Shown: positions 25,538 through 34,541 of the stretch, piece by piece
Numbering within the stretch: position 1 is the first letter of the stretch
Layout of the letters: each line of letters begins with the position of its first letter
NCBI RefSeq assembly: GCF_002934605.1
Contig: NZ_PTJC01000007.1
Span: forward strand, 336,644 to 400,643
Reading direction: 5' to 3'
DNA length: 64,000 nt
Source: Neolewinella xylanilytica
GTDB taxonomy: Bacteria > Bacteroidota > Bacteroidia > Chitinophagales > Saprospiraceae
Notes under the pieces: generated by a model
Seen by the model: only the letters and a program-made list of their open reading frames with translations
Told to the model about the DNA's origin: nothing
Database searches by the model: none
Position numbers and translations under genes: made by a program

Positions 25538-26602
25538 ATGAGGACCAAACTTTCGCAATTCAAGTTCGAACTAAACGATAAACTGATCGCGCGCACCCCG
25601 AGTAAGCGGCGGGACGATAGCCGGCTGATGGTCGTCAACCGGGCAACCGGCGCCATCGAGCACAAGCAGTTTACCGATTTGCTGGACTACTACAGCGAAG
25701 GTGATACCCTGGTTTTCAACAACACCAAGGTCTTCCCCGCCCGCCTTTACGGACTGAAAGAAAAGACCCAGGCCCGCATCGAGGTCTTTCTGCTGCGCGA
25801 GCTTAACAGCCAGGCCCGGCTGTGGGACGTACTCGTCGATCCGGCTCGGAAGATCCGCGTTGGCAACAAACTCTACTTCAACGACAAGCGGGGCAACAAC
25901 CGCCTCGTTGCCGAAGTAGTCGATAATACCACCAGCCGCGGGCGGACCATTCGTTTCCTCTACGACGGCCCCAACGACGAGTTCACCAAGGAACTGCACG
26001 GGCTCGGCAATACCCCCCTGCCGAAACTCCTCGAGCGGGAGGCCGACAGCCGCGACGCCGAACGGTACCAAACCGTATTCGCCAAGGAACTCGGTGCCGT
26101 CGCCGCCCCCACCGCCGGTCTTCACTTCAGCCGGGAAACGCTGATGCGCATGGAACTCGCCGGGGTCAAGAACGCGGAGGTCACCCTCCATCTCGGCTTG
26201 GGCACCTTCCGCGATATCGAGGTCGAGGATCTGTCGAAGCACAAGATGGACGCCGAATACTACAAGATCGAGCAACCCGCCGTCAAGACGGTCAATGCGA
26301 CGAAGAAGGATGGCGGCCTGGTATGCGCCGTAGGAACCACTACGCTGCGCGCCCTGGAAAACAGCGTCAGCGCCGAGCGCCTGCTGGCCACGAGCGAAGG
26401 ATGGACCAACAAGTTCATCTTCCCTCCCTACGATTTCCACATCCCCGATCACCTGCTCACCAATTTTCACCTTCCCAAGAGCAGCCTGTTCATCACCACC
26501 TGTGCCTTCGGTGGCATCGAGCTTATCCTCGAAGCCTACGCCCAGGCCCAGAAGGAGAAGTACAAGTTCTTCGCCTACGGTGATGCGATGTTGATCATTT
26601 AA
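25538..26602 (+). CDS. queA: S-adenosylmethionine:tRNA ribosyltransferase-isomerase
   Basis: QueA adds the ribosyl part of SAM to preQ1 in tRNA, forming epoxyqueuosine. The 354-residue length fits. Visible signatures are the N-terminal [18 protein letters not shown] and [17 protein letters not shown]. Further on are [21 protein letters not shown] (the family hallmark AAPTAGLHF), [15 protein letters not shown] and [12 protein letters not shown]. The tgt gene for preQ1 exchange lies ~28 kb away at 54.7-55.8 kb, so the queuosine genes here are dispersed. Confidence 0.96.
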   Translation: MRTKLSQFKFELNDKLIARTPSKRRDDSRLMVVNRATGAIEHKQFTDLLDYYSEGDTLVFNNTKVFPARLYGLKEKTQARIEVFLLRELNSQARLWDVLVDPARKIRVGNKLYFNDKRGNNRLVAEVVDNTTSRGRTIRFLYDGPNDEFTKELHGLGNTPLPKLLEREADSRDAERYQTVFAKELGAVAAPTAGLHFSRETLMRMELAGVKNAEVTLHLGLGTFRDIEVEDLSKHKMDAEYYKIEQPAVKTVNATKKDGGLVCAVGTTTLRALENSVSAERLLATSEGWTNKFIFPPYDFHIPDHLLTNFHLPKSSLFITTCAFGGIELILEAYAQAQKEKYKFFAYGDAMLII

Positions 26603-26693
26603 GGTACTACCCCGATAGCGTTCCCGATCGCTCGTCCGTAGTGAGTTTCGGCCGATCCGCCTGGCGTTCAGCCTTCGGGCTCCGGGAAAACCC

Positions 26694-27548
26694 TTATGCT
26701 GGATCAGCCAGCCAAATGGCCTGCTTCCCCAGCAGCTGCCGCGTACGGTCAATCTCCTCCGCAAGCCCCAGTACCATACCACCCCCGCCGGCACCGCAGA
26801 GTTTGAGGCGGTAGGTAGCGCCACCGTCCCATAACGAACGGAAAGGGGCCGGAATGAATTCCGGGAAGCGAGCCAATTGAAAATCGGACAAGGTGACCAG
26901 GTTTCGGTATACCGCCCCGCGGTTGCCGGTCATCAGCGCCGCAATTGCCCGGTCGGCGGGTTCCAGCCATCCGGACCGGATCGCGGCCGCGTCGCGTTCG
27001 TACGCCTCCAAAAATTGTTGAATGTAGGGCGAGCCGCTGCGTGTCGCGCCGGTGTCAAGGAGGAACCAACCGGAATCCCATCCTTCGGGGAGTTCTGTTA
27101 CTCCTGCGCTTCCGTCGCCCCCAAGCAGCAGTGGTTGTTGGAGATAGGCCAGGAGCGGGTCGGTACCCGAGCTGCTGCCGTGAAAGTAGCTTTCCATTTG
27201 GGCCAGGGTAGTGCGCAGCTCGGCGGTGGTCCGGTTGCGGGCTTCGGGCAAGGCGTAGCGGTCGAATACCGCGGCGCATACCGCTCCGCTACTGCCGAGT
27301 CCGTAGCCCAGGGGTATATCGCCCGCTAATTGCCAGCCTGCTTCCAACTCGCCGACCAGGCGGTCGAATTGGAGGGGCAGCTCCAGTTGGCCCAAGGCCG
27401 CGGCCAGGTTCCGCAGGCGGTCGTCCGGCTCATCATCGCGCGCCCAACGCAGTCGGAAGCGGTCGTAGGGTACCGCAAGTCCCCGCCCGCCCCGCAGTAC
27501 GGTGTGCTCCCCGAAGAGGAGCAGTTTGGCCGGAAACGCCTCCTTCAT
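26694..27548 (-). CDS. GHMP kinase, mevalonate-kinase-like
   Basis: This 284-residue small-molecule kinase has the three GHMP motifs. Motif 1 is AKLLLFGEHTVLRGG at residues 7-21, where GEH is typical of mevalonate kinases. Motif 2 is PLGYGLGSSGAVCAAV, the ATP-binding glycine/serine loop. Motif 3 is KLCGAGGGGMVLG near the C-terminus. HGSSSGTD corresponds to the mevalonate-kinase HGxPSGxD, with the aspartate retained. A role in isoprenoid supply is plausible, since the organism makes carotenoids, but this is inference. Its start overlaps the end of the kelch gene stop (ATGA), so the two are translationally coupled. Confidence 0.8.
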   Translation of the reverse strand: MKEAFPAKLLLFGEHTVLRGGRGLAVPYDRFRLRWARDDEPDDRLRNLAAALGQLELPLQFDRLVGELEAGWQLAGDIPLGYGLGSSGAVCAAVFDRYALPEARNRTTAELRTTLAQMESYFHGSSSGTDPLLAYLQQPLLLGGDGSAGVTELPEGWDSGWFLLDTGATRSGSPYIQQFLEAYERDAAAIRSGWLEPADRAIAALMTGNRGAVYRNLVTLSDFQLARFPEFIPAPFRSLWDGGATYRLKLCGAGGGGMVLGLAEEIDRTRQLLGKQAIWLADPA

Positions 27549-28561
27549 CGGTCGATGGAAGCTCCGATCAGGTCGTCCAGTTCCGGTTCGCCACCGCGCT
27601 TGCCACAGCCGGCGGCCATGTATAATTGATCGCCGAACTGCACCACCCCCGTGCCGTGGCGCCCCCGGCTGAGGGGCGGGAGGCTGCGCCAGGTACCGGT
27701 TATAGGGTCGAGGGCTTCTACGTCGGCGTGGGCTAGCTCCTGGGCACCGCTTTCCCCGCCGATTACGAGGATCTTCCCGTCGACCACTGCCGCCGCGTTG
27801 CCGGCCCGGGGGGTTGGCAGGGTATCGGGCAGGGTGGTCCAGGTTTCGGAGGCGATGTCGTAAACGTCCACTTCACCGATGGTGGTGGAGAAGCCGTTCT
27901 CTACCTGCGAGCGCCGGCCGGCCACGGCGTAGATCTTGCCGTCGTGGACCACCGCCTGGAAGTGATCGCGTGCACGCGGGGCATCGGCCAGGCGGGTCCA
28001 GGCGCCGGTTTCCAGGTCGTAACGGTCCAGCCAGGCGACGTGGCCGCTGCGGTGGCCGTCTTGGATACCGCACACCAGATAAATGCTGCCTTCGTGCAGT
28101 ACGGCTCCGGCCCCTCCGCGGCGGCGATCGGCGGGAATTTCCGGCCCCTTCCGCCAGCTGTTTTCCTCCGTATCGTAGATCCAAATATTGGGCAGCGGGG
28201 GCTCTCCGGGCCAGCCGCCGGTCATGGCGCCCATGAGGTATACCTCTTGGCCGACGACCACGGGTTGAAAGTGGTGGATTTCGACGGGACTTTCGGGGCC
28301 CTGCGACCACGTCGTCGTTTTGGGGTCGAGAATGTCCACCGGTTTGATTCCGCGTCCCCCCAGCAGGTAGGCGTAGTCGCCGGCCCGGGTGAAGGCGGCC
28401 TCGTGGCGGGCGGTAGGCCGGGTTTGCACGGATACGGGCGACCAGCGCGGTGCCAGGGTACTGTCGGTAGCGGCCGGAGCTTCCGCCTGCCGGTTGCTGC
28501 TGCAGGAAATGACGCAGGCCAACAGGCCCAATCCGAGGAGGTGGGGGAGCGGGTTTTTCAT
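27545..28561 (-). CDS. Kelch-repeat lipoprotein
   Basis: This 338-residue protein has a lipoprotein signal (LLACVISCSSN, Cys at about 20). About five or six kelch blades follow, each with a GG doublet and spaced Tyr/Trp: YAYLLGGRG, VYLMGAMTGG, IYLVCGIQDG, IYAVAGRRS, ILVIGGESG and LYMAAGCGKRGG. The predicted beta-propeller would lie at the cell surface or periplasm. No enzymatic residues can be assigned. The order kelch then GHMP kinase with a 4-bp overlap is distinctive. In other bacteria kelch proteins act as mutarotases for sialic acid, but the fit here is not close. Confidence 0.8.
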   Translation of the reverse strand: MKNPLPHLLGLGLLACVISCSSNRQAEAPAATDSTLAPRWSPVSVQTRPTARHEAAFTRAGDYAYLLGGRGIKPVDILDPKTTTWSQGPESPVEIHHFQPVVVGQEVYLMGAMTGGWPGEPPLPNIWIYDTEENSWRKGPEIPADRRRGGAGAVLHEGSIYLVCGIQDGHRSGHVAWLDRYDLETGAWTRLADAPRARDHFQAVVHDGKIYAVAGRRSQVENGFSTTIGEVDVYDIASETWTTLPDTLPTPRAGNAAAVVDGKILVIGGESGAQELAHADVEALDPITGTWRSLPPLSRGRHGTGVVQFGDQLYMAAGCGKRGGEPELDDLIGASIDR

Positions 28562-28611
28562 GGCGTAAGGTTACTAAATTTTTCGGGCGACGGAGCGGGG
28601 GAACCGTGCCA

Positions 28612-29148
28612 TCACGCCGCACGGTCAGCCGGCGGCAACAGCAAGTCACTGTAACTCCCGGAAACGAAATCCGCCTCCGCGATATCCAGCAGCTTACGGT
28701 AGCGGTCGACCTGTTCGAGCAACCGCCCCCGCTCCGCTTCCGCATCGCCGATCGCCTCGATCTCCACGAAGGTGCCCAGACCGGCCACCGTATCGAGGTG
28801 GAATTTGACGTTGTCGATGAAATAGATTTCCCGTTGTTTGTCGACGGTAACCCACAGGCCGAGGGCGCGCTCCAGGGTACGCGCTAGGCTGACGGCCTCC
28901 CTTTCCGTTTCAAGTACCGTCAGCGACACCGAGCTATCCTTCGGGCCCGCCTGGTTCGGGCGGCGGTAAAAGATCAGGCTCCGTTCGATATTGCCGATCC
29001 GTAGCTTCAGCCGGCCCTCCGGAACCCGGAAGTAGCGGTCGATCTGGTGGTCGGTACCGCGGAAGTCGGCGCCGGCCTGGGTTAGGGTGGCGCGGAGGTG
29101 GTGGTGGTCTTGGGTGCGGGCTTTGATTTCTACCAGGTGCTTTTGCAT
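28612..29148 (-). CDS. CYTH domain protein (CyaB-like)
   Basis: This 178-residue triphosphate-tunnel protein of the CYTH superfamily includes class IV adenylate cyclases and triphosphatases. It opens with HLVEIKART, where the first glutamate of the ExExK motif is replaced. It continues with YFRVPEGRLKLRIG, SLIFYRRP, an internal KQREIYFIDNVKFHLD and the acidic GTFVEIEA that lines the tunnel. The length is usual for the family. Cyclase activity cannot be claimed from the sequence. It is followed leftward by the kelch gene after ~50 bp. The RAYT-associated hairpins lie just upstream. Confidence 0.85.
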   Translation of the reverse strand: MQKHLVEIKARTQDHHHLRATLTQAGADFRGTDHQIDRYFRVPEGRLKLRIGNIERSLIFYRRPNQAGPKDSSVSLTVLETEREAVSLARTLERALGLWVTVDKQREIYFIDNVKFHLDTVAGLGTFVEIEAIGDAEAERGRLLEQVDRYRKLLDIAEADFVSGSYSDLLLPPADRAA

Positions 29149-29160
29149 GGGGTGAAGATA

Positions 29161-29211
29161 CTCGTCAGACGAGCCCCGTGCGCTGCGCGCCCAGGGGACT
29201 CCGCTGACGAG
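29161..29211. repeat. RAYT-associated hairpin repeat 1 (degenerate)
   Basis: This is bounded by CTCGTCAG (29161-29168) and CTGACGAG (29204-29211). The inner arms GAGCCCC and GGGGACTC pair imperfectly around a GCGC-TGC-GCGC core. It is the most diverged of three elements with identical octamer ends. Confidence 0.65.
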
Positions 29212-29224
29212 AAGCGAGCCCCGT

Positions 29225-29315
29225 GCGCTGCGGCGAAAGCTGCTGAACAGGCGTGCTGGGGGGGCTCGTCAGCCGGATGCGTTTAGCGCAGCTAAAAGTC
29301 CGTCTGACGAGTAAA
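29225..29315. repeat. RAYT-associated repeat 2
   Basis: This 91-bp unit ends in a hairpin at 29265-29311: CTCGTCAG/CTGACGAG outer arms, CGGA/TCCG middle arms, TTTAGC-GCA-GCTAAA tip. A seven-G run precedes the hairpin and GTAAA follows the stem. Confidence 0.85.
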
Positions 29316-29326
29316 CCGGGTACTAT

Positions 29327-29418
29327 GCGCTGCGGCGAAATCTGCTGAACAAGCGTGCTGGGGGGGGCTCGTCAGCCGGATACGTTTAGCGCAGCTAAAA
29401 GTCCGTCTGACGAGTAAA
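29327..29418. repeat. RAYT-associated repeat 3
   Basis: This is a nearly identical copy of the preceding 91-bp unit, offset by 102 bp, with an extra G in the G-run and a few substitutions outside the stem. Its hairpin spans 29368-29414. Confidence 0.85.
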
Positions 29419-29500
29419 TCACCACCCCCGTCCAAAAAGCTTTACTCCCGCGCCCCGCCGCCCTATTTGTGTGGCCGGAACCACCTAAAAATACCTGCCC

Positions 29501-30061
29501 ATGTCCTACACCGCCGGTGAAGTTTACCACCTCTGCAACCAAAGCAATAGCTATGTTCGAATCTTCCGCGAGGCGGAAAACTACCGCTTTTTCCTCCAGA
29601 AGGTCACCACCCACCTCCTGCCGGTAGCCGACGTGCTTTGCTACTGCCTGATGCCGGATCACTTTCACCTGATGATCCACGTCAGGCCGGAGGGGGCTGC
29701 CCCCAGCGCCAGTATTAAACCGCAGTCGGATCCCCAAAAAGGAGGGCAATTTCAGAGCGGCGTTTCCCACGCGATCCGCATCCTGCTCAGTAGCTATACG
29801 CGGGCCTATAATCGGCGCTACAAGAATCGGGGGACGCTTTTCCGCTCCCGTACCAACGGAATATGGGTAGACTCTCCGGGTTACCGGCTCCGGTGTTTTC
29901 ACTACATCCACGAAAATCCCGTTAAGGATGGACTGGTCGCGATTGCGACGAAATACCCCCATTCCTCCGCGGCTGCGTGGGCCGACCTGCGCGATGACCA
30001 GCTTTGTAATTTCGTAGCGGGGGAACGGCTTTTGGGCGTCCGGCGGGGCCGCGCTGCCTGA
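29501..30061 (+). CDS. REP-associated tyrosine transposase (RAYT, Y1/HUH)
   Basis: This 186-residue single-strand DNA transposase is of the IS200-like Y1 superfamily. The HUH motif is HFHLMIH in CYCLMPDHFHLMIH (about 46-59). The catalytic tyrosine probably lies in LLSSYTRAYNRRYKNRG, followed by GTLFRSR and the closing YIHENPVKDGLV that typifies RAYTs. There are no IS200 ends. Instead three hairpin repeats lie 85-340 bp upstream, the arrangement expected for a domesticated transposase acting on REP elements. The gene stands alone and converges with proS, with a 2-bp gap. It looks intact. Confidence 0.88.
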   Translation: MSYTAGEVYHLCNQSNSYVRIFREAENYRFFLQKVTTHLLPVADVLCYCLMPDHFHLMIHVRPEGAAPSASIKPQSDPQKGGQFQSGVSHAIRILLSSYTRAYNRRYKNRGTLFRSRTNGIWVDSPGYRLRCFHYIHENPVKDGLVAIATKYPHSSAAAWADLRDDQLCNFVAGERLLGVRRGRAA

Positions 30062-30063
30062 GG

Positions 30064-31533
30064 CTAGTACGCCTTCGCGAATACCACCCGGCCCCGGCTG
30101 GGCTTGCCGGTGAGGACACACTGGCCCGCCTCCTCCGGCTGATCCTGGGGAATGCAGCGGATCGTGGCCTTGGTCAGTTCCTTGATTTTTAACTCCGTTT
30201 CGGTGGTGCCGTCCCAGTGGGCGTAGATAAAGCCAGGGATGTCGCGATCGATGACCTCCTGAAACTCCTCGAAGGTATCGACGTAGGTAGTGTGTTCTTC
30301 CCGGAAGCGGAGGGCGCGGTCGAAGAGATTTTGTTGGATTTCGTCCAGTAGGCGGGTTACGTAGTCTACGATTCCCTCCAACGGCTTGCTTTCCTTGGTC
30401 TTTTCGTCACGGCGGGCCACTTCGATGGTGCCATTTTCCAGGTCGCGGTTACCGAGGCCGAGCCGGACGGGGATTCCCTTGAGTTCGTTCTCCGCGAATT
30501 TGAACCCGGGACGCTGCTTGTCGTCGTCATCGTAGCTGACGCGAATGCCCCGTGCCTTTAGCTCGGCCATGATTTCCTTGGCCTTGGCGGTGAGCGTTTC
30601 GTTGGGTTTGGGAATCGGAACGATCACGACCTGAATGGGAGCCAGCTTAGGGGGAAGGACCAGCCCTTCGTCGTCACTGTGGGTCATGATCAGCCCGCCT
30701 ACCAGGCGGGTGGAGACCCCCCAGCTGCTGGCCCAGACGTACTCTTCCTGGTTCTCGGCGTTACTGAACTTCACGTCGAAGGCCTTGGCGAAGTTTTGTC
30801 CGAGATTATGACTGGTGCCGGCCTGCAGGGCTTTGCCGTCCTGCATCAGTGCCTCGATGGTGTAGGTGTCCAGGGCGCCGGCGAAGCGCTCGTTGGCGGT
30901 CTTGACGCCCCGCAGCACGGGCATGGCCATGTATTGCTCGGCGAAGTCGGCGTAGACCCCCTGCATTTTAAGCGCTTCTTCGAGGGCTTCTTCCGCCGTA
31001 GCGTGGGCCGTGTGCCCTTCCTGCCACAGGAATTCGGCCGTGCGCAGGAACAGCCGGGTGCGCAACTCCCAGCGGACCACGTTCGCCCACTGGTTGATGA
31101 GCAGGGGCAGGTCGCGGTAGCTGGTGATCCAGTCGCGGTAGGTGCTCCAGATGATCGTTTCGGAGGTCGGCCGCACGATCAGTTCTTCCTCCAGTTTGGC
31201 TTCGGGATCGACGATTACGCCGCTTCCGTCTTCGGCGTTTTTTAGCCGATAATGCGTGACCACCGCACATTCCTTCGCGAAGCCTTCCACGTGAGCGGCT
31301 TCCTTGCTAAGGAACGATTTGGGGATGAACAACGGAAAATAGGCGTTGACGTGGCCGGTTTCCTTGAACATATCGTCTAGCTGCCGCTGCATCAGTTCCC
31401 AGATGCCGAAGCCGTAGGGTTTGATGACCATGCAACCCCGTACCGCGCTGTTGGAGGCCAGATTAGCCTTCTTTACGATGTCGAGGTACCACTCGGAATA
31501 GTTCGTTTCTCTGGGGGTTATTGCTTTGGCCAT
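30064..31533 (-). CDS. proS: Prolyl-tRNA synthetase (eukaryote/archaea-like type)
   Basis: This 489-residue class II synthetase charges tRNA-Pro. It is of the shorter type without the bacterial editing insertion. It starts [17 protein letters not shown]; motif 1 is near [13 protein letters not shown]. Motif 2 is [23 protein letters not shown] plus [24 protein letters not shown], and motif 3 lies in [17 protein letters not shown]. An anticodon-binding domain and the C-terminal Pro-specific zinc-like domain follow ([13 protein letters not shown] ... FAKAY, ending in Tyr as in this type). The type is normal in Bacteroidota. Confidence 0.95.
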   Translation of the reverse strand: MAKAITPRETNYSEWYLDIVKKANLASNSAVRGCMVIKPYGFGIWELMQRQLDDMFKETGHVNAYFPLFIPKSFLSKEAAHVEGFAKECAVVTHYRLKNAEDGSGVIVDPEAKLEEELIVRPTSETIIWSTYRDWITSYRDLPLLINQWANVVRWELRTRLFLRTAEFLWQEGHTAHATAEEALEEALKMQGVYADFAEQYMAMPVLRGVKTANERFAGALDTYTIEALMQDGKALQAGTSHNLGQNFAKAFDVKFSNAENQEEYVWASSWGVSTRLVGGLIMTHSDDEGLVLPPKLAPIQVVIVPIPKPNETLTAKAKEIMAELKARGIRVSYDDDDKQRPGFKFAENELKGIPVRLGLGNRDLENGTIEVARRDEKTKESKPLEGIVDYVTRLLDEIQQNLFDRALRFREEHTTYVDTFEEFQEVIDRDIPGFIYAHWDGTTETELKIKELTKATIRCIPQDQPEEAGQCVLTGKPSRGRVVFAKAY

Positions 31534-31655
31534 CAGTCAACTATGTAGGGGGGTAACGTGTTATTATATTAGGTACTTTGGTCAAAGGCAGGGCATTTAA
31601 CGGTTTAAACGCCGTGTTTAAGCCTACTTTAACCAAATGAGGGGCACAAACTTAC

Positions 31656-31663
31656 TACTTTCG
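31656..31663 (+). promoter_or_regulatory. Putative -7 element of the Ser/Arg-rich protein gene
   Basis: TACTTTCG differs by one base from TAnnTTTG and lies 47 bp upstream of the ATG at 31711. Confidence 0.4.
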
Positions 31664-31710
31664 ACCTTGTGATAAGTGGCAGACTCACGGATTACAAAAA
31701 CACCAATATC

Positions 31711-32892
31711 ATGCTTAAGCAAAAATTACTCTTCGCCGTCGGCTCGCTTTGTGCGATGATGCTAGTTTCCACTAGCATGAATGCCCAGTACGACGACATG
31801 TACTACGATCCGGATGAGTTTCGCAGCACCGAATCTTCCCAAGGCTACTACGACCAGCCCGTAGAAGGAGACCGCATCAACGGTCAGGAGGAGCGCCGCC
31901 GGGTATCCAACAACAATAACAACGATTACTATGATTACTACTATTCTAGCCGCATTCGCCGCTTTAACCGGCCTTACCGTGGGTTCGGCTATTTTGACCC
32001 CGTCTACGTCGATATGGCGTACTACGATCCTTTCTACCGCCCCGGTGCGAGTACGGTCCTGATCTATAACGGTTTCAACCGCTTCGGTAACCCTTGGGTA
32101 CAGCCCGTGGCTACCCCCTTTGGAATCCAGTTCGTAGATACCCGGTTCAGCCGCTTCAATCGCTTTAACGGCGGATTCGGCAGCCCCTACGGCGGATGGA
32201 ACGATCCCTTCTACGGCAATGCCTACGCCGGTGGCTTTAATCGCGGCTTCGGTGGCGGTGGCTTCTACGGTGCTAACGCCTGGGGAGGCGGATTCGCAGG
32301 TGGTGGTGTAGGGTACTACTGTCCCCCCGCATGGGGAGGTGGCAACACCTACGCCGTTCCCAATAGCGTGAACAGCCGTCCCGTATCCAACGTACCCCGC
32401 GCCAGCAGCGTATCGATCGCCGATCGTGTCGAGCGTGCCCGTCAAACCCGTAACGTGGTTTCCCGGTCCGCCGGCAGCGCCGCCCGCCCCGCCGCAACCC
32501 GTACTGCGGTAGATAACAGCCGTGCAGTAGGTCGTACCCGCTCTTCGGATGACGGTCGGAGTATCGATCGTACCCGTACGACCGTGCAGCCGCGGAGTAC
32601 TACCCGCAGCGTGGAACCCAGTCGTTCGGCTACGCCCCAGCGGCGGACCTATACGCCTAGCCGTTCCACTACGCCCCAGCGTTCCGCCACGCCCAGCCGC
32701 AGCACCGTTCCTAATCGGAGCTATACCCCGAGTCGGAACAGCACGCCTACCCGGAGCTATACCCCGAGTCGTACCCCTTCGCGTAGCGTAACGCCCTCGC
32801 GTAGCGCCAGTCCTACCCGCAGCGCCGCGCCCAGCCGCAGCAGTGGAAGTACCCGCAGTGCGGCTCCTAGTCGCCGCGGAGGAGGTAAATAA
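31711..32892 (+). CDS. Secreted low-complexity protein with Gly/Tyr-rich and Ser/Arg-rich zones
   Basis: I do not recognise a family. The 393-residue product has a signal peptide (MLKQKLLFAVGSLCAMMLVS ... NAQ, ~26 residues). An Asn/Tyr-rich zone follows (NNNNNDYYDYYYSSRIRRFN), then a Gly/Phe/Tyr-rich zone (about 130-225, e.g. FNRGFGGGGFYG). The last ~140 residues are basic and built of imperfect repeats of PSRS, TPSRS and TPQRS. Such composition suggests a disordered, sticky envelope or extracellular component (inference). I chose the ATG at 31711 because the signal peptide begins there. It ends in a perfect terminator, so it is monocistronic. Confidence 0.85.
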   Translation: MLKQKLLFAVGSLCAMMLVSTSMNAQYDDMYYDPDEFRSTESSQGYYDQPVEGDRINGQEERRRVSNNNNNDYYDYYYSSRIRRFNRPYRGFGYFDPVYVDMAYYDPFYRPGASTVLIYNGFNRFGNPWVQPVATPFGIQFVDTRFSRFNRFNGGFGSPYGGWNDPFYGNAYAGGFNRGFGGGGFYGANAWGGGFAGGGVGYYCPPAWGGGNTYAVPNSVNSRPVSNVPRASSVSIADRVERARQTRNVVSRSAGSAARPAATRTAVDNSRAVGRTRSSDDGRSIDRTRTTVQPRSTTRSVEPSRSATPQRRTYTPSRSTTPQRSATPSRSTVPNRSYTPSRNSTPTRSYTPSRTPSRSVTPSRSASPTRSAAPSRSSGSTRSAAPSRRGGGK

Positions 32893-32914
32893 GATTTATC
32901 AGCTCGAAGTACAG

Positions 32915-32950
32915 AAAGGGATGAGAACCGTTGTTCTCATCCCTTTTTTC
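32915..32950 (+). terminator. Rho-independent terminator
   Basis: A perfect 14-bp stem (32915-32928 with 32933-32946) has a CGTT loop and continues into TTT, 22 bp after the stop of the Ser/Arg-rich protein gene. It is one of the clearest terminators in the window. Confidence 0.93.
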
Positions 32951-33038
32951 GTGTTTGTCCTTAAAGAATCCATAATTATCCGAGGGGGCCCAAACCTTAC
33001 TACTCCCCCGGGATTAATTGTATGGTCAAGCTTTTGAT

Positions 33039-34535
33039 ATGAAAACCTTCCTCAGTGTTCTCTTCATTTTCGTGACGGTGGTTACGGCTTCCGGGCAATC
33101 CTATACGGATGCCCTGCGGTATTCCTTTATATCGCCGCAGGGGTCGGCCCGTTTCGCCGGTACCGGTGGTAGCCTCACGCCGCTGGGCGTCGACGTCACC
33201 ACCTTGCACACCAACCCCGCCGGTATCGGATGGAACCGCTACAACCTCGCACAGATTACGCCGGGCTTTTCCCTCACGAATTCGGACGCGCTGCTGCAAG
33301 GCAGTGAAACGGGCGATCGGGTAGCGGAAGCCGCCGCGACTTTCACCCTGCCGAGTATTGGGCTCCTCCTGGCGGGAAATACCCGTTCGGTGAATATGTC
33401 GACCCTCAACTTTGGCGTCAGCCTGACGCGGATGGCCGATTACAACCAGGAGCTATCTTTCGCCGGACGTACGCCAGGCGGCCTTATCGAGAAATTTGCG
33501 GAAGACGACCGAGACGGGATTTTCGATCCCTACGGATCCGATCTCGCCGTACCCTTTCTGATCCGTAACGAGGACGACGGACTCAACTACAGCGATTTTT
33601 ACAACTTCGATACCCAGCAACCCTACCCGGGCGCCATCCAGCGGGAAGGCGTCTACGACCGTCGCGGGAGCATGTCCGAAGCGGCGATCGGCTTCGGCGG
33701 CAACTTCAAGGAGACCCTGCTGTGGGGAGTCAGTATCGGTATTCCCTTTTTCAACTACGAACAGAACTACAGCTACGAGGAGGTGGACGACCAGGACGTC
33801 ATTCCCGCCTTTGAAAACACCACCTACAACGAAAGCCTGACATCTTCGGGCACCGGTTTTAACCTCAAGGCGGGTATCACCGTCTTGCCCACCGAACAGA
33901 TCCGTATTTCGGCGGCCGTGCATACGCCAACCTTCTGGTCCATCAGTGAGCAGTATAGTAACTCCTTCGGGTACTTTTACTCGGAGAACGGCGAGGCCCT
34001 CGGAGGAACGGAACTCAGTCCCCTTTCCGATATTGCCTATAATCTGCGGACCCCCTGGCGCTTTATGGCCGGTATCGGTACCCTGGTGGGTGAACGGGGC
34101 TTTATCAGCCTCGACGCAGATTACGCCCAGTACGCCAGCAACGAATTCAGCTTTGACGACTTTGCCTCGGCCGATGCAGTGACCGATGCCGCCAATGCCG
34201 ACATTGACGCGCTGCTTGGTAATAGCTTCGGGCTGCGGGCGGGCGGTGAGCTCAATCTGGATCCCTTTCAGGCACGTATCGGAGTCGGTTACCGTCAGGT
34301 GCCCTACCAGGAGTACGTGAACGACGAAGATGAAGGTATCCTGACGTACAGCGCCGGCCTGGGCTATAGCAAAGGGAAATTCTTTGCGGATGTGGCCGCC
34401 CAGGTGGAAAACTATTCCAGCTTTCAATACCCCTACCAGACCTTCGCTATCCGACAACAAAACGTTCTGTACGACCGGACCCGGGTTTCCGTACTCCTTA
34501 CCGTAGGGTTCCGCGGCTTCGCCTCCGGATTTTAG
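33039..34535 (+). CDS. FadL/OmpP1-like outer-membrane transport protein
   Basis: This 498-residue predicted beta-barrel has a signal peptide (ending in TVVTASGQ). The N-terminal YSFISPQGSARFAGTGGSLTPLG resembles the OmpP1/FadL/TodX and PorV-like proteins of Bacteroidota, with LHTNPAGIG as the plug-hatch motif. Alternating amphipathic strands run to the C-terminal VSVLLTVGFRGFASGF. These proteins move hydrophobic molecules across the outer membrane. The substrate is not known. The start at 33039 is chosen for the signal peptide. The membrane hydrolase-like gene follows after 6 bp, probably in the same transcript. Confidence 0.83.
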   Translation: MKTFLSVLFIFVTVVTASGQSYTDALRYSFISPQGSARFAGTGGSLTPLGVDVTTLHTNPAGIGWNRYNLAQITPGFSLTNSDALLQGSETGDRVAEAAATFTLPSIGLLLAGNTRSVNMSTLNFGVSLTRMADYNQELSFAGRTPGGLIEKFAEDDRDGIFDPYGSDLAVPFLIRNEDDGLNYSDFYNFDTQQPYPGAIQREGVYDRRGSMSEAAIGFGGNFKETLLWGVSIGIPFFNYEQNYSYEEVDDQDVIPAFENTTYNESLTSSGTGFNLKAGITVLPTEQIRISAAVHTPTFWSISEQYSNSFGYFYSENGEALGGTELSPLSDIAYNLRTPWRFMAGIGTLVGERGFISLDADYAQYASNEFSFDDFASADAVTDAANADIDALLGNSFGLRAGGELNLDPFQARIGVGYRQVPYQEYVNDEDEGILTYSAGLGYSKGKFFADVAAQVENYSSFQYPYQTFAIRQQNVLYDRTRVSVLLTVGFRGFASGF

Positions 34536-34541
34536 GCCGGC

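Noticed and set aside
25571..26824. Long leftward open frame (~417 codons) opposite queA
   Set aside because: It lies entirely over queA and its 3' gap, reads as a low-complexity mirror of GC-rich codons, and queA is certain.
29501..30061. Full IS200/IS605 insertion sequence
   Set aside because: There is no TnpB gene and no paired element ends; sequence and hairpin context fit a RAYT instead.
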